Part shown: piece by piece, positions 53,880 through 64,000 of the stretch
How the letters are laid out: the number at the start of each line of letters is the position of its first letter
How positions within the stretch are numbered: the stretch's first letter is position 1
Notes under the pieces: generated by a model
Seen by the model: the letters and a program-made list of their open reading frames with translations, nothing else
The model's database searches: none
Told to the model about the DNA's origin: nothing
Source of the DNA: Leguminivora glycinivorella
Taxonomy: Eukaryota; Arthropoda; Insecta; Lepidoptera; Tortricidae
Assembly: GCF_023078275.1 (NCBI RefSeq)
Contig: NC_062985.1
Span: 1,922,001 to 1,986,000 of the forward strand
Reading direction: 5' to 3'
Length of the DNA stretch: 64,000 bases
Program-made: the position numbers and the translations under genes

Positions 53880-55490
53880 CTTGGTCGAAGACGGGAAGGG
53901 CTATCATACAACTATCCTTTTTTAATAGTCAGTGGCAGATATTTAAACATATTCTGAAACACACCTAATTTGATGTCAACAACTCTGTGGCTGCATTTTT
54001 TAAGCTTGCCGCCATTTTCTGCTGATAACATTGCTGTGCCAGAGTATAAATGCGTACAGATGGGCTGTGTATTTTATATTTGTAAACTTCACTCTTGTTA
54101 ATTGTATCTGCCTTTGACTTTTCAGGTTTGTCTCGTGGGATCTATTTCACAGAGTCTAGAACAGTCTTGGGAATGTCTGACAAATATCAACAAATCTTGG
54201 CACTAAAAAAGGGGTGAAAGTCAAATTTTCGATGGGAATTAAACCTTTGTCCCTACATTTTCAATCAATTTTGAAGTTTTATGGGGTCGTTGATGATTCC
54301 ACCAACGTCAAGGTTTAGGAAAGCACACGCTTTATGAAGACAATTTTCCAAAATTTCAAGAAGTATAGCACAAGCAGGTATTGGATTAATTAAAATTTCC
54401 TATGTACTGGTTCTTTTTTCTGTGAACATAGATTCCTGTAGACTGTGGTTAAAATGGTCGCGCTTTATTAACCTATCTGCACGTCTGATGACATAAGTGC
54501 AACCATTTGAGCAGCCCACTGATCCGTGCGTTAGTCATGAAATGGTGAAATTTAATGTTATACGCGTTGCCATTGTTTAGGTAAAGTTATGTTAATTAAG
54601 TTGGGTTTTTAAAGGTGTTTTAAAATGCTGACTTTTAAACTACTCGACAGAAATATTTGAACAGTATTGCAGTACCGAAAAATCTGTGTAATTTTTATAA
54701 TTTGGTTGTAACTAAAATAATGCATTTTAGAACATCTGTTAGCTCGCGTTTCGACAAGTTATATTTTAAATCGTTTGACGATTGCCTAGTGTCAGACCAA
54801 GTTAAGTGTGCAGCGATATTGGCAGACCGGCAGATGCAAATTATGACGTTTACTTAACCCTTGCACAGGCGGATCTATCAAAATCGCTGCAAACTTAGCT
54901 TGGTATGGTCTCAACGAGTGATAATTTATAAATTGTCTTGTGGAAACAGAGCCCATAAGTACGACTCACATTACAAACATAAATGACCACCTTTGAGGAA
55001 TGAACTTTGTCGGTACCGCAAGTTTGTGACTATAGTCATTGTAATATTTTACAGAATGTTCAAATTCCTATGAGTAAGTATCTTCCCATAGCTTTCAATG
55101 GAGAATCGAAAAAAAAACCTTAGTCAAGGCTTTTTCATTCATGAATATTGCTCGGATTTAAGGTTTTTTTATCAATATCGCGTCGATGAGTATGGGGTGA
55201 CCCTATAAAATAACATCTGTCTAAATTTGATGTGAATCGTACAGTAATAAATAACCTTATTTAGTTGTATAGGTTATATTTTGTTTGTTGGGTGACGGAC
55301 ACCACTTTAAGGCATATTATGTTTAAGATAGCTTCGCAGCCGAAATCTCGGCAAGCAACACGATTGAAAAAGTTAATTCTCTAGTCTCCTCTTGTAAAAA
55401 CAAATGTGTATGGAAAATTAAAAACTTAATTTTTTAAATATTCGGTTTATAAAGTTTCTGCAATATTTGTGTTTTATTCATTTAACTATT
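53880..55490. other. Unassigned intergenic stretch
   Basis: AT-rich; longest frames are under 70 codons with no domain. Nothing I can support. Confidence 0.4.
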
Positions 55491-55494
55491 CTAT

Positions 55495-55650
55495 CCTGTG
55501 TGCGTAGCCGAATGCACAGACGCTCACGATAATATCTCTTTCGTAGCTATCTATCTTTATCGCTCTTGCGTATTGGCGAGACAGAACCAGACTACATTTC
55601 TACGGAGTTTCGTTTCGCAGAAATGCCATTCGGCTACGGGGCCGGGGGCT
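55495..55650. mobile_element. MITE family C, copy 2
   Basis: GTGCGTAGCCGAATGCACAG and the end AGAAATGCCATTCGGCTACG, inverted relative to 35505-35682. Confidence 0.7.
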
Positions 55651-55676
55651 TTCCATATCGAAATTTTAAAGAGTTA

Positions 55677-55848
55677 TCCATACTAATATTATAAATGGGA
55701 AAGTGTGTCTGTTTGTTTGTCCGTCTTTCACGGCAAAACGGAGCGACGAATCGACGTGATTTTTAGGTGGAGAAAGTTGAAGGGATGGAGAGTGACATAG
55801 GCTACTTTGTCTTTTTCTAACGCGAGCGAAGCCGCGGGCAATAGCTAG
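55677..55848 (+). mobile_element. Non-autonomous Helitron (Lep1-like)
   Basis: TCCATACTAATATTATAAAT to GCGGGCAATAGCTAG, inserted between A (55676) and T (55849), exactly as expected for Helitrons. Confidence 0.88.
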
Positions 55849-56179
55849 TAATTGTTATAAAGTAACTAACGCAGTTTATTTGAGTGCTATGAAAAGTGGA
55901 ATAATCTAGTATAGGCTTACTGAAGTAAATGTGATTATGATTAAAAATTACGAGAGCATGTCAAACACAAACGCTCTACTCTCCCTATAGGTCCTCGAGC
56001 CTAGGTTAGCCATACAAATTGACCACGGAATCCCTCTCCTGGGGCCTGGGCTGGGTACACAGTGACCACGGGACCCCCCCTGTGTACGAAGCCGGATCCG
56101 CCATGCGTGGATGAATTGAAACACAATAGAGATTTTGACAGTTTATTAATAAACGTAAAGTAAAAGCAGTGCAGTAAAA

Positions 56180-58268
56180 CTAGTCCATCCTCGTCTTGAC
56201 GTGCTTCTCGGTGATCTTGTCCTTCTCAATAATATATACCACGGCGCCCCAACCGGAAATGGCGTCGCGGTCCGCTGCGTTCACTAGCGCCTGAAAATTT
56301 TTGTGATTACATTTATTAATAAAAAATATGACTGATAAATATCACTTATCCTTACTTAAGCACTGTGTACGCCACGTATTTCAGAAATCTTTTCGATGAT
56401 GGTCAATTTAAACCATTCATTGCCGACATTCGCATCGCATCCCCATTCCAATTGCCTAACATGTTTCGTGACGTGAATTCGCGTCTTCGGCAATGAATGG
56501 GTTAGCGAGCTAATTGACGTCTGCGGCGATTTTTAGAAGGAAGCTTGCAGTTATAAGGCCTCGGCACACCTCTTTACCAATAAACATACTGAATAAGACG
56601 TTGATCATATAATAGAAAAAGATAGAATTTTCTCTTTTTACGACTTCATAGATAAAATTAGATATTTAAAATTACGTTTTATATCACGTAAGTAAGTTGT
56701 GGGACTTATATGATTGACAATATTGCATTCAAAAACTGTGATCAAAACAATTTCAGATAAACTCAAGTTGGTTTACCTGTGAGATGGTCTCAAACAGATC
56801 ATCGGGCTTCAGATTGGGCTCCCACAGGGCTTCACACATGCCGTACAGCTGCTCGGCGCATGTGCCTGATACTGCGAAATCTTCCGGCTCATTTGGGCAG
56901 CCAATCTGAAATGTTAACAATTCTAATTGTTATTTATGGACCTCATCTCACATTATCTTTCAGTATAAAATGTGTTTGAAAGGTATCTTTGCCTTTGATT
57001 TTCATTATAAAGTTTGAATTTATCAGGGACTTTGAAGTTGGCAAACATCTTCTACACATTTTGACCAAGTTGTGAAATGTATGCACTTCGTAACCTGATA
57101 CTACAGTTAGCTAGGAAACTTCACTGTAGAGGGGTAGTAGATTAGATATGTAGAAAAATAGACCCTTTTACTTATAATCAGAGGCCTTTACTTACAGAGA
57201 TTAGACAATTGGGTGTCACTTTGACATTTTTGGAGTAATGAATGTTGTTATCATAATAAACAGTAATACATCTGAATGTGATATGACTTACCACATCCAT
57301 ATTGCACACATAAGGTTTGGAAGTGTAGGGGTCCAGGCCAGCGATGACGGGCTCGATGAAGTAGGGCCCGAAGCGCCTCTCGTAGAGCAGGTTGGAGAGC
57401 ATGGCGGAGAAGGTTTTGGGGCTCATCACTCGGTTCTCTTTCAGCTCATACAGGTTCATTCTATACAGTTATTATTTATTTTATATTTATATAGTTCAAT
57501 CAAGTTTGTAGAGTGATTTTCAGTAGTGTTTCCAAATATTTTATTTACAGATTGACAGAGATGTTGGATAGAAAAATCAATGATAATGAATTAATATAAC
57601 TAAGGTAATTCACTTATTTGTTGCAGCATAATACTGAGGTGATTGAAGAGTGAATAGGCTGTTACTGAACCAGTGAGCTACAACTTCAGCCTTGTCATCA
57701 CTTTCCATCAGGTGTGATGTGTCAATCACTGGCCAGTTTATGATAAAAAAAAATAAAGCTAAAAATAAAATTTTCAATAACACAGGATAAAATAACAAGG
57801 TAAATACCTGAACTTTAGCCTCTGAAACACCGTCTGTGTGTCAGTAGCCAGTCCTGGCAGTCCCACGAACAGTGTGGGGCCCATTCGCTGCACCTTCGGG
57901 AAGTTTGTGGACACGGTCTGCGCCTGGATGCCGTAGCGCTTGTCTGTGGCGATGGCCACACAGTCCTGCCCCTTCATCGCTACCACGGCACCTCCGTTGT
58001 ACGCCAAAATCGACTAAAAATATGAAAGTTTCATTGCTTTATTGTAATTTATCGCTGATTTCGAAGATTTGTGTAATTAGGTCGCTACAAAATAAGTATA
58101 GAGGACTTGGAATCAAGGAAAAGACTACATTTTGTTAATGTTTAGAACCAATATTGCATTGTAATGACGCTAACATAACCACAACCGGTAAAGTAGAAAA
58201 ACAAGATTATTTCAGATTTATGATGTTTAAATACACTTTAACAATTATATGAACATTTTACTTACCAT
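56180..58268 (-). CDS. PSMB3: Proteasome subunit beta type-3, 5 exons
   Basis: Exons (minus): 58266-58268 (only the ATG), 57808-58013, 57292-57460, 56777-56905, 56180-56290; 618 nt, 205 residues, the same length as human PSMB3. All borders are AG/GT and phases join. The reading SILAYNGGAVVAMKGQDCVA, RYGIQAQTVSTNFPKV, GLPGLATDTQTVFQRLKFR, NLLYERRFGPYF, EPVIAGLDP, SGTCAEQLYGMCEALWEPN and NAADRDAISGWGAVVYI follows the family end to end. Beta-3 is a structural, non-catalytic ring subunit of the 20S core; consistent with this there is no cleavable propeptide with an N-terminal catalytic Thr. The start codon sits alone on exon 1, directly before its donor. A polyadenylation-like AATAAA (minus) lies at 56142-56147. 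Confidence 0.96.
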
Positions 58269-58599
58269 TTCTTATTGTTTTAAACTAGGTTTTGTTTTTA
58301 AAAAGAATTATTTTACTCAAACTAAGCGATTTGTGGGACTCAAAAATGACATATCATTCGGCGACGGCGACAAAACCGACCACAGATAATCATAAACTGT
58401 CCGTCCCTGCGTTTCGTTTCACCATATTTCATTGATGTCAAAATGAGGTTCTTTATCCGATCGCCGTACAAAAAGGAAGGGTTGTGGTTTTCTATAAATT
58501 TTATGTAGGCGAATGTCTTTGTAGCTCTATATTTTACTTACAAAAACTAGCAATGAAAATGGAAACTGGGAGAGGGTGAAATAATTACAAGTTAATGAA
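58269..58599 (-). promoter_or_regulatory. PSMB3 upstream region / 3' flank of the first ureidopropionase gene
   Basis: This 331 bp lies between the PSMB3 start and the stop of the upstream same-strand gene. It must hold the PSMB3 5' UTR and promoter. No TATA box is evident. Confidence 0.35.
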
Positions 58600-59697
58600 T
58601 TAAGAATTTATTTTACGTAATTCATCAGCATACATATCCAACCTAGCAGTCATATTAAAACTCCAGTGGTCTCTTATCTGTCTGCATAAGTTTAAATCGA
58701 CTTCTGCAACCAAAAGACCGTCTTTCTCTCTTGACAGGCTTGGTGTTCTGCAGCCATTAGGTGCAGTTACATAACTGGATCCATAGTAACTTCTAGTCAC
58801 CTTATTACTTCCATCTTGAAGTGTAAATTCTTCTGTTCCAACTCTGTTAATGCTGCATGTGAAATAACTGTTTGCTATTGCAGCATTTCGAGCTTCAATG
58901 CCCCAAAACGACTCGCCGAATGCTGATATTGTTGCACATGGATTGAAAACGATTTCCGCGCCATTCAGAGCAAACATCAGCCAGTTTAAAGCTTGATGGC
59001 GTCCGTAGCAAATGTTTATGGCAATTTTTCCAAATGTGGTTTCGAAAACTGGATGGCCGGTATCGCCTGGCGAATAATACGACGTCTCACTAAAGCTGCC
59101 TACACTTGGTAAATGGTTCTTACGATGTTTTCCCATCACTGAACCATTTTCGTTAATTACTACAGCCGTATTCCACCATACCCCTTTTCTATCTTTTTCT
59201 AAAATCGGTGATATTATGACCATTCCATGTTTCCTCGCTAGCCCAGAAATAAACGTGATTGTTGGTCCATTTTCAGCTGATTCCGCAAATTCTGACCATC
59301 TATCCTTTTCTCTCGTACATAAAAAGAACGGCATAGACCATGTTTCTTGCAAGCAAACAATCTGCACTCCTTCTTCTGCGGCTATTTGTATAATCTTCTC
59401 GACTTTAGCGAAAATCGCCTCTCTTTGTTCTTTAATTGGTTTGTTGGTGGGTAAAACAATTGAATGTTGAATCAAACCCAATCTCACTAACCTTGGTTTC
59501 CTAGTTTCTTCCTTTGCAGCATCGAAGGCATACGCAGCTATCTCCACATTATTTTCTTTACCGGCTTGACTTGTCGATTTCTTTAAATTCAACTCGCAAT
59601 GATCTTCCCTCCCGTAGTATATTCTGTTGAATTCCTTCAATCGTTCTGGAGGTAAATATTGCTTCATTAAACTGTCAATAGTCCGATTTGGTTCCAT
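58600..59697 (-). CDS. pyd3: Beta-ureidopropionase (N-carbamoyl-beta-alanine amidohydrolase), intronless paralogue A
   Basis: 365 residues in one exon. The nitrilase-fold catalytic triad is complete: Glu118 in VCLQETWSMPF, Lys193 in HRKNHLPSVG and Cys230 in INICYGRHQALNW. It also shares EFNRIYYGRED, AYAFDAAKEETRKPRLVRLG, EFAESAENGP and SSYVTAPNG with the family. It should hydrolyse N-carbamoyl-beta-alanine to beta-alanine, the last step of uracil breakdown, in the cytosol. I chose the second Met (59697): the first, 12 codons upstream, adds a tail (MLKIYFSHCIKN) absent from relatives. The segment after EEFTLQDG is shorter than in paralogue B or vertebrate UPB1. Codons are AT-rich, unlike paralogue B. 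Confidence 0.93.
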   Translation of the reverse strand: MEPNRTIDSLMKQYLPPERLKEFNRIYYGREDHCELNLKKSTSQAGKENNVEIAAYAFDAAKEETRKPRLVRLGLIQHSIVLPTNKPIKEQREAIFAKVEKIIQIAAEEGVQIVCLQETWSMPFFLCTREKDRWSEFAESAENGPTITFISGLARKHGMVIISPILEKDRKGVWWNTAVVINENGSVMGKHRKNHLPSVGSFSETSYYSPGDTGHPVFETTFGKIAINICYGRHQALNWLMFALNGAEIVFNPCATISAFGESFWGIEARNAAIANSYFTCSINRVGTEEFTLQDGSNKVTRSYYGSSYVTAPNGCRTPSLSREKDGLLVAEVDLNLCRQIRDHWSFNMTARLDMYADELRKINS

Positions 59698-60860
59698 GTT
59701 TTTGATACAATGTGAGAAATAAATCTTTAACAAGTCAATATTTTATCACAAAGTAACATTATACAATTGTTGTGTCGCTACCGTAGCATGTTTCTTGTAG
59801 CTTCAGTAGGGTCTTAAATTAGTTCCTATTTTGACCACCGTCTTCAATAACTTTGTAGCACAGGTTACGTAACTTCTTTGCGTAGTAAATAACTGATTGT
59901 ATGTTTAATGTATTAATGGACCGTTGCAAGTTTAATATGGCGTATTTTTAAGACTTTTGTGACACGGGATATGGTTGGAAATGGCTTGGTTGGGGCGAAA
60001 AATTATGCAGACGTAGGTTTACATTAGCATAGTGGCTAGCGACACTTTATCCATATTTACTGGTCCATCGAGTGATTAGCTAGGTACTATGTTTAGATTA
60101 ATACTGCTTGATATTCTAGGTGCAGAGAATTACAACATACGGATGAAATGTAAGACGTATATAGGTATTCCTGCATTTTTATACAGTAGGTAATAAATTG
60201 GCTTCAAGTCCAACCGAACAAATTAAAATTTCGAGAAAAAAAGTATGATCTAAATAATATTATAGGCGTTTCTCGCGTAATAAGGGTAATCAATTGTTAT
60301 GTTACAGACATAGTAACCCAGATTTTTAATAAACTTATATCTCACAGGTACAAAAGTACAAAATACCTTATCGATTTTCTCTCGGATGCATCTTATGGGA
60401 AAGGTATACTTCTAAAGACGGATGGAAGGACGAATGTGATACCTCTAACTGACGATGGGTATTTTGTAGGAAGTTATATTGTATGGACTGAGGTATGTCC
60501 ATATTTTCCTTGTTATTGTTTAACGCAAATATATTTAAATACCTAAGCTTAGGCACCTACATAATATATAGTTATTATCTACGATTAATCACTAATCTTG
60601 AACGCATTCAATTTACATATGTAACTACCCTTTTTATTATAATACTAGTATCCTTTACATGTTCGTAGGTAGATGTAAGCAAGTATTCGTACGAGACAAA
60701 AGGCAAACAGACAACAGGTTGTTTAAGTCACGTATCCCAGTGTGTTGATATACCAAAACCAAATATTTTTCTCTCCAATATCTCCCCGTTTTATCACATT
60801 AGGTCGAAGGTCGTCAAGAAACAGTCGGACCACACAGATCCGGTGCACGCGCAACTACTA
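59698..60860. promoter_or_regulatory. Shared intergenic region between the divergent ureidopropionase genes
   Basis: 1.2 kb separate the two start codons. Apart from the core promoter of the right-hand gene I see no repeat or open frame of note; a 62-codon minus frame near 60400 has no recognisable features. Confidence 0.45.
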
Positions 60861-60864
60861 GACC

Positions 60865-60872
60865 TATATAAG
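60865..60872 (+). promoter_or_regulatory. TATA box of ureidopropionase paralogue B
   Basis: TATATAAG, 53 bases before the ATG. A start site about 30 bp downstream (near 60895, CGTCACAGA) would give a ~30 nt leader with CACCATGG context at the start codon. Inferred from spacing only. Confidence 0.65.
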
Positions 60873-60924
60873 GCTAAGCGCAGCCCGCGCCCGTCACAGA
60901 CCACTGCTCATTCACTCCGGCACC

Positions 60925-62100
60925 ATGGACGGCGAGACTCTCAGCTTGGAAGCCATCATCAACAACAACCTCAGCGGCCGGGACCTCGACGAGTTCAACA
61001 GGATTTACTACGGCAGGAAGGACCACCATGAAGTCAAGCTGAAGGACACCTCCATCGCCGCCGCCAAGGATGCCAACTTCGAAATCGCCGCCTACGCCTT
61101 CCCGGCCAAGCAGGAGCAGACCCGTGCTCCCAGGATCGTCAAAGTTGGCATCATCCAGCACTCCATCGCTATCCCGACCGACCGTCCCATCCTCGAGCAG
61201 AAAAAGGCTATCTTCGACAAAGTCAAGAAAATTATTGACGTCGCCGGGCAGGAGGGCGTGAACATCATCTGCTTCCAAGAGCTGTGGAACATGCCGTTCG
61301 CGTTCTGCACCCGCGAGAAGCAGCCGTGGTGCGAGTTTGCTGAATCTGCCGAGCACGGAGAAACCACCAGGTTCCTTCGCGAGCTGGCCGTCAAGTACTC
61401 GATGGTGATCGTGTCCTCCATTCTCGAGAGAGACGAGAAGCACGCCGACATCCTGTGGAACACGGCCGTCGTCATCAGCGACTCCGGCAACGTGATCGGC
61501 AAGCAGCGCAAGAACCACATCCCGAGGGTGGGCGACTTCAACGAATCCAACTACTACATGGAAGGCAACTCCGGACACCTCGTGTTCGCGACTCGCTACG
61601 GTAAAATCGCTATTAACATTTGCTTCGACCGCCACCACGTCCTCAACTGGATGATGTTCGGTCAGAACGGAGCAGACATCGTGTTCAACCCTTCGGCTAC
61701 GATTGCCGCTGAGGCCGGTAGTGAGTACATGTGGAATATTGAAGCGAGGAACGCAGCTATTACTAACTGCTACTTCACCGCCGCGATTAACCGCGTTGGA
61801 TACGAGGAGTTCCCTAATGAGTTCACGTCTGCCGACGGGAAGCCCGCTCACAAAGACTTGGGTCTGTTCTACGGTTCGAGTTACTTCACCGGTCCTGATG
61901 GTGTGAGGTGCCCTGGTCTGTCGCGTACTCGGGACGGTCTGCTGATCGGAGTGCTGGATTTGAACCAGAACAGGCAGATCAAGGACCGGCGCTGCTACTA
62001 CATGACTCAGCGGTTGGATATGTACGTGAACAGCCTGAGCAAGGTGCTGGACCTGGATTACAAACCGCAGGTGGTTCATGAGCATGATCCCGAGAAGTGA
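60925..62100 (+). CDS. pyd3: Beta-ureidopropionase, intronless GC-rich paralogue B
   Basis: 391 residues in one exon. The catalytic triad is at Glu119 (IICFQELWNMPF), Lys196 (GKQRKNHIPRVG) and Cys233 (INICFDRHHVLNW), the same numbers as human UPB1. It carries the full VGDFNESNYYMEGNSGH, NEFTSADGKPAHKD and SSYFTGPDGVRCPGLSR segments. The residues after the nucleophile are Phe-Asp where paralogue A and UPB1 have Tyr-Gly. Codon third positions are strongly GC-biased compared with its AT-rich neighbour, suggesting high expression or a different origin. The reverse strand is also open for ~400 codons, a by-product of this bias. Short leader with TATA box; AATAAA at 62131-62136. Confidence 0.95.
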   Translation: MDGETLSLEAIINNNLSGRDLDEFNRIYYGRKDHHEVKLKDTSIAAAKDANFEIAAYAFPAKQEQTRAPRIVKVGIIQHSIAIPTDRPILEQKKAIFDKVKKIIDVAGQEGVNIICFQELWNMPFAFCTREKQPWCEFAESAEHGETTRFLRELAVKYSMVIVSSILERDEKHADILWNTAVVISDSGNVIGKQRKNHIPRVGDFNESNYYMEGNSGHLVFATRYGKIAINICFDRHHVLNWMMFGQNGADIVFNPSATIAAEAGSEYMWNIEARNAAITNCYFTAAINRVGYEEFPNEFTSADGKPAHKDLGLFYGSSYFTGPDGVRCPGLSRTRDGLLIGVLDLNQNRQIKDRRCYYMTQRLDMYVNSLSKVLDLDYKPQVVHEHDPEK

Positions 62101-62130
62101 TTGATTATGGTTCTTGTCTAGGTATAAGTT

Positions 62131-62136
62131 AATAAA
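62131..62136 (+). terminator. Polyadenylation signal of paralogue B
   Basis: AATAAA 31 bases after the stop codon. Confidence 0.65.
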
Positions 62137-62194
62137 TTGTTTAAATGTATATTATATTACCAAGTTATGACTTTTACTTTCACCCTTAGTCGGT

Positions 62195-62326
62195 TTTCAC
62201 ATTACCGATCCGATATCGGATGTCGGAAGGATTTCAATAGCAAAAAAATCCAAGATGGCGCCTGTGATGCTGTGATGTATGGAATATCGGTCCTCCGTCC
62301 GATATCGGATCGGATAATCTGAAAAC
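62195..62326. mobile_element. MITE family D, copy 2
   Basis: GGTTTTCACATTACCGATCC, core CCGATATCGGATGTCGG, inner TCCAAGATGGCGCC, end ATCGGATCGGATAATCTGAA. Located 95 bp after the stop of the ureidopropionase gene. Confidence 0.8.
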
Positions 62327-62329
62327 GCA

Positions 62330-63022
62330 CTTAAGTAGTACTCATCTTTTAATGAACACAAGTTAAATTAATAATCTTTTGAAAATATTTCAACTTGTGG
62401 TTCGATTCCAGCCTCAGGCACCAGAGGACTTGGTCACTTTTTCTTTCATATGTGTAATTTATTTCGGTTTTAGTACTCATCTTGCTTAAAATACGTTTAA
62501 TTTGGAAAGTCTCCCTTGCTACGATAAATAATATATTAGCTTGAGGCCAAAGGAGTGCTAAATAAAAACTATGCACCTTGCAAAACAAATAATTATTAAA
62601 TGAGAAAATATTATTATAAGAATAGGTAACGAAATTATTGGGCAAAGAAAAATATTGGACCCTGGGAAAGTGCTGGAATTTTATTTTTAAAGAAACTGGT
62701 TTTTGAAACTGACGAGTAAATAAGTAGACCACACACGAAGATAATGTTTCTAATTTCTAATTAAATCATTACCAAGATAATAATTAGATACTTTAATTGT
62801 TTTGTTTTGACTTAAGTATATAATATACCATCAATAAAGAGTTAATACTGTATAATTAAGTGCAATTAATTTAGAGATAAGACACACTACGTTGGATAGG
62901 ATAATGGTTTACTTAAACTCAATGTACACTAACATAACTTCAATTTATAACGAAAACACTAAATGCACTATGGCTAACTATTCATTAATCTGTGCTATGG
63001 CAAATAATTCTTAGCATTAAAC
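62330..63022. other. Unassigned stretch
   Basis: AT-rich. A 127-codon minus frame (62349-62732) has no recognisable domain, skewed composition and no conserved context; I do not call it a gene. Confidence 0.4.
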
Positions 63023-63030
63023 ATTTAGGT

Positions 63031-63281
63031 CAGCGGTTCTCAAACTTATTTTCCCATGGAACCCTTTTGAAAACCAAAATATCTGACGGAACCCTTAAAT
63101 TAAATAAATGAAAACAAAAATAGTTTGTTGCAATCTTTATTTTAATAAGTGTTGAACTATCCGACTAGAGAGGAGAGGTGTATTTTCGATTTTTTCTCAT
63201 TGTTACCAATATTCACACGGAGCCCCCAGAGAGGCTTTACGGAGCCCTAGGGTTCCGCGGAGCACACTTTGAGTATGGCTG
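63031..63281. mobile_element. Non-autonomous hAT element, 251 bp
   Basis: Left end CAGCGGTTCTCAAACTTA, right end GAGTATGGCTG, with the 8 bp duplication ATTTAGGT on both sides (63023-63030, 63282-63289). CAGNGGTTCTCAAACT is a recurrent hAT terminus. Non-coding. Confidence 0.9.
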
Positions 63282-63424
63282 ATTTAGGTAGTTACTAGGC
63301 AATTTTTATAAAAACATATCTTGGAAGTACCTACTTGATTCGCTTTTGAATATTTTACTAATCTATAATACCTATGCTACTTTCGAAAGCCACAAAAATA
63401 TATGACACGCTCTAGGTGTGTCAT

Positions 63425-63850
63425 ATATATTTTCACCACACCAACTGGTAAAGGCTTTCTTTGCTATTCGAAAACAGATAGCAAAATTGCATTTTATCCA
63501 CAAGGGAGCAAAGTAATTTCATACAAATTTTAACTCGATGTCTTAATCTGGCTGCTCGATTTTACCTATAAATGATGATTTTGAATCATAAATATTTAAT
63601 AAATTGATGGATTTGATTTAGTTTGATGTTTTATAGTCAGTATTTTGTTTGTGTTGGTGTGGTGAAAAATTTTTGTGTTTGGTGGTGGCAAAGTTTGTTT
63701 AACCTTCGTGCCTTGATACCCTCGCAATGCTAAAGATTCCACTTTTTGAACCACTCGCTACGCTCGCGGTTCAATATTGGAATCTTTCGCTTGCTCAGGT
63801 ATCAATATTGGCACGTGCGGTTAAACAACTACTTTGCCCCCTTGTAAAAC
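63425..63850 (-). repeat. Repeat family B2, copy 2
   Basis: Inverted relative of 31068-31472: CACCACACCAACTGGTAAAG, AAACAGATAGCAAAATTGCA, GAACCACTCGCTACGCTCGC and GTTTAACCTTCGTGCCTTGA. Confidence 0.75.
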
Positions 63851-64000
63851 AAATAACTATTGCGGCCCTTGTTGTAACATATTTTATTACCGGCGACTGT
63901 ACTTATCAAATACGGATCAGAACATTCAGAACCCTAACAAACCTGGGTTGTGCAGTGTTACCTAAGTCACCCGCAAGTGACCCGCAACATGGTAAACAGA

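Noticed and set aside
57178..57291. Extension of PSMB3 exon 3 to 57178 as open frame
   Set aside because: The family alignment ends at the GTAAGT donor at 57291; the extension does not resemble beta-3 and exon 4 joins in phase.
60874..62085. 403-codon minus-strand ORF
   Set aside because: Exact antisense shadow of the ureidopropionase gene; Val/Asp/Leu-rich low-complexity translation with no domain.
62349..62732. 127-codon minus-strand ORF
   Set aside because: No recognisable motif, AT-driven composition and no splice or promoter context.

Overview
The window reads as nuclear DNA of a lepidopteran insect (moth or butterfly). The coding exons are insect-like, they are split by introns, and they are embedded in AT-rich sequence crowded with repeats I associate with Lepidoptera: Helitrons with a TC start and CTAG end, tRNA-headed SINEs, many short palindromic MITEs, and LINE tails. 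Five host genes can be supported. From left to right they are: the first two coding exons of a CS-domain 3-hydroxyacyl-CoA dehydratase (HACD3 type, minus strand, 6664-7725); a complete 10-exon phosphatidylinositol 5-phosphate 4-kinase gene (PIP4K, plus, 19159-48137); a complete 5-exon proteasome subunit beta-3 gene (minus, 56180-58268); and two intronless, divergently transcribed beta-ureidopropionase paralogues (minus 58600-59697, plus 60925-62100). The genes are housekeeping genes with no shared pathway, apart from the two ureidopropionases.

Region by region. 1-6600 is repeat-dominated: LINE fragments, an inverted tRNA-like repeat, Helitrons, a 1.7 kb foldback carrying a cysteine-rich coding remnant, and SINEs. 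6664-7725 holds the HACD exons, with a ~570 bp inverted repeat filling intron 1. 7904-18721 is one full-length I-clade non-LTR retrotransposon (ORF1 and ORF2) with a 13 bp target duplication. Its ORF2 is cut in two by a 5,483 bp insertion at TTAA (10200-15682), which itself holds a frame-keeping 120/123 bp tandem array and a palindromic repeat split by a 2.1 kb foldback. The retrotransposon landed between the divergent HACD and PIP4K genes. Subtracting it leaves only about 0.6 kb between their start codons.

19159-48137 is PIP4K, whose introns hold most of the repeats. They include nested MITEs, a hAT element with an 8 bp duplication, and a ~4.9 kb element (37021-41878) with long repeat-rich inverted arms around a broken gag-like gene. 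Two exons (6 and 7) have locally amplified 3' ends including their splice donors. I also find a candidate 162-nt in-frame cassette exon (23273-23434) between exons 3 and 4. 48138-56170 is intergenic with many MITEs. 56180-62100 holds the proteasome and ureidopropionase genes. 62100-64000 is repeats, including a second hAT MITE with an 8 bp duplication.

All product calls rest on reading translated exons against family sequences known to me; no database search was run.
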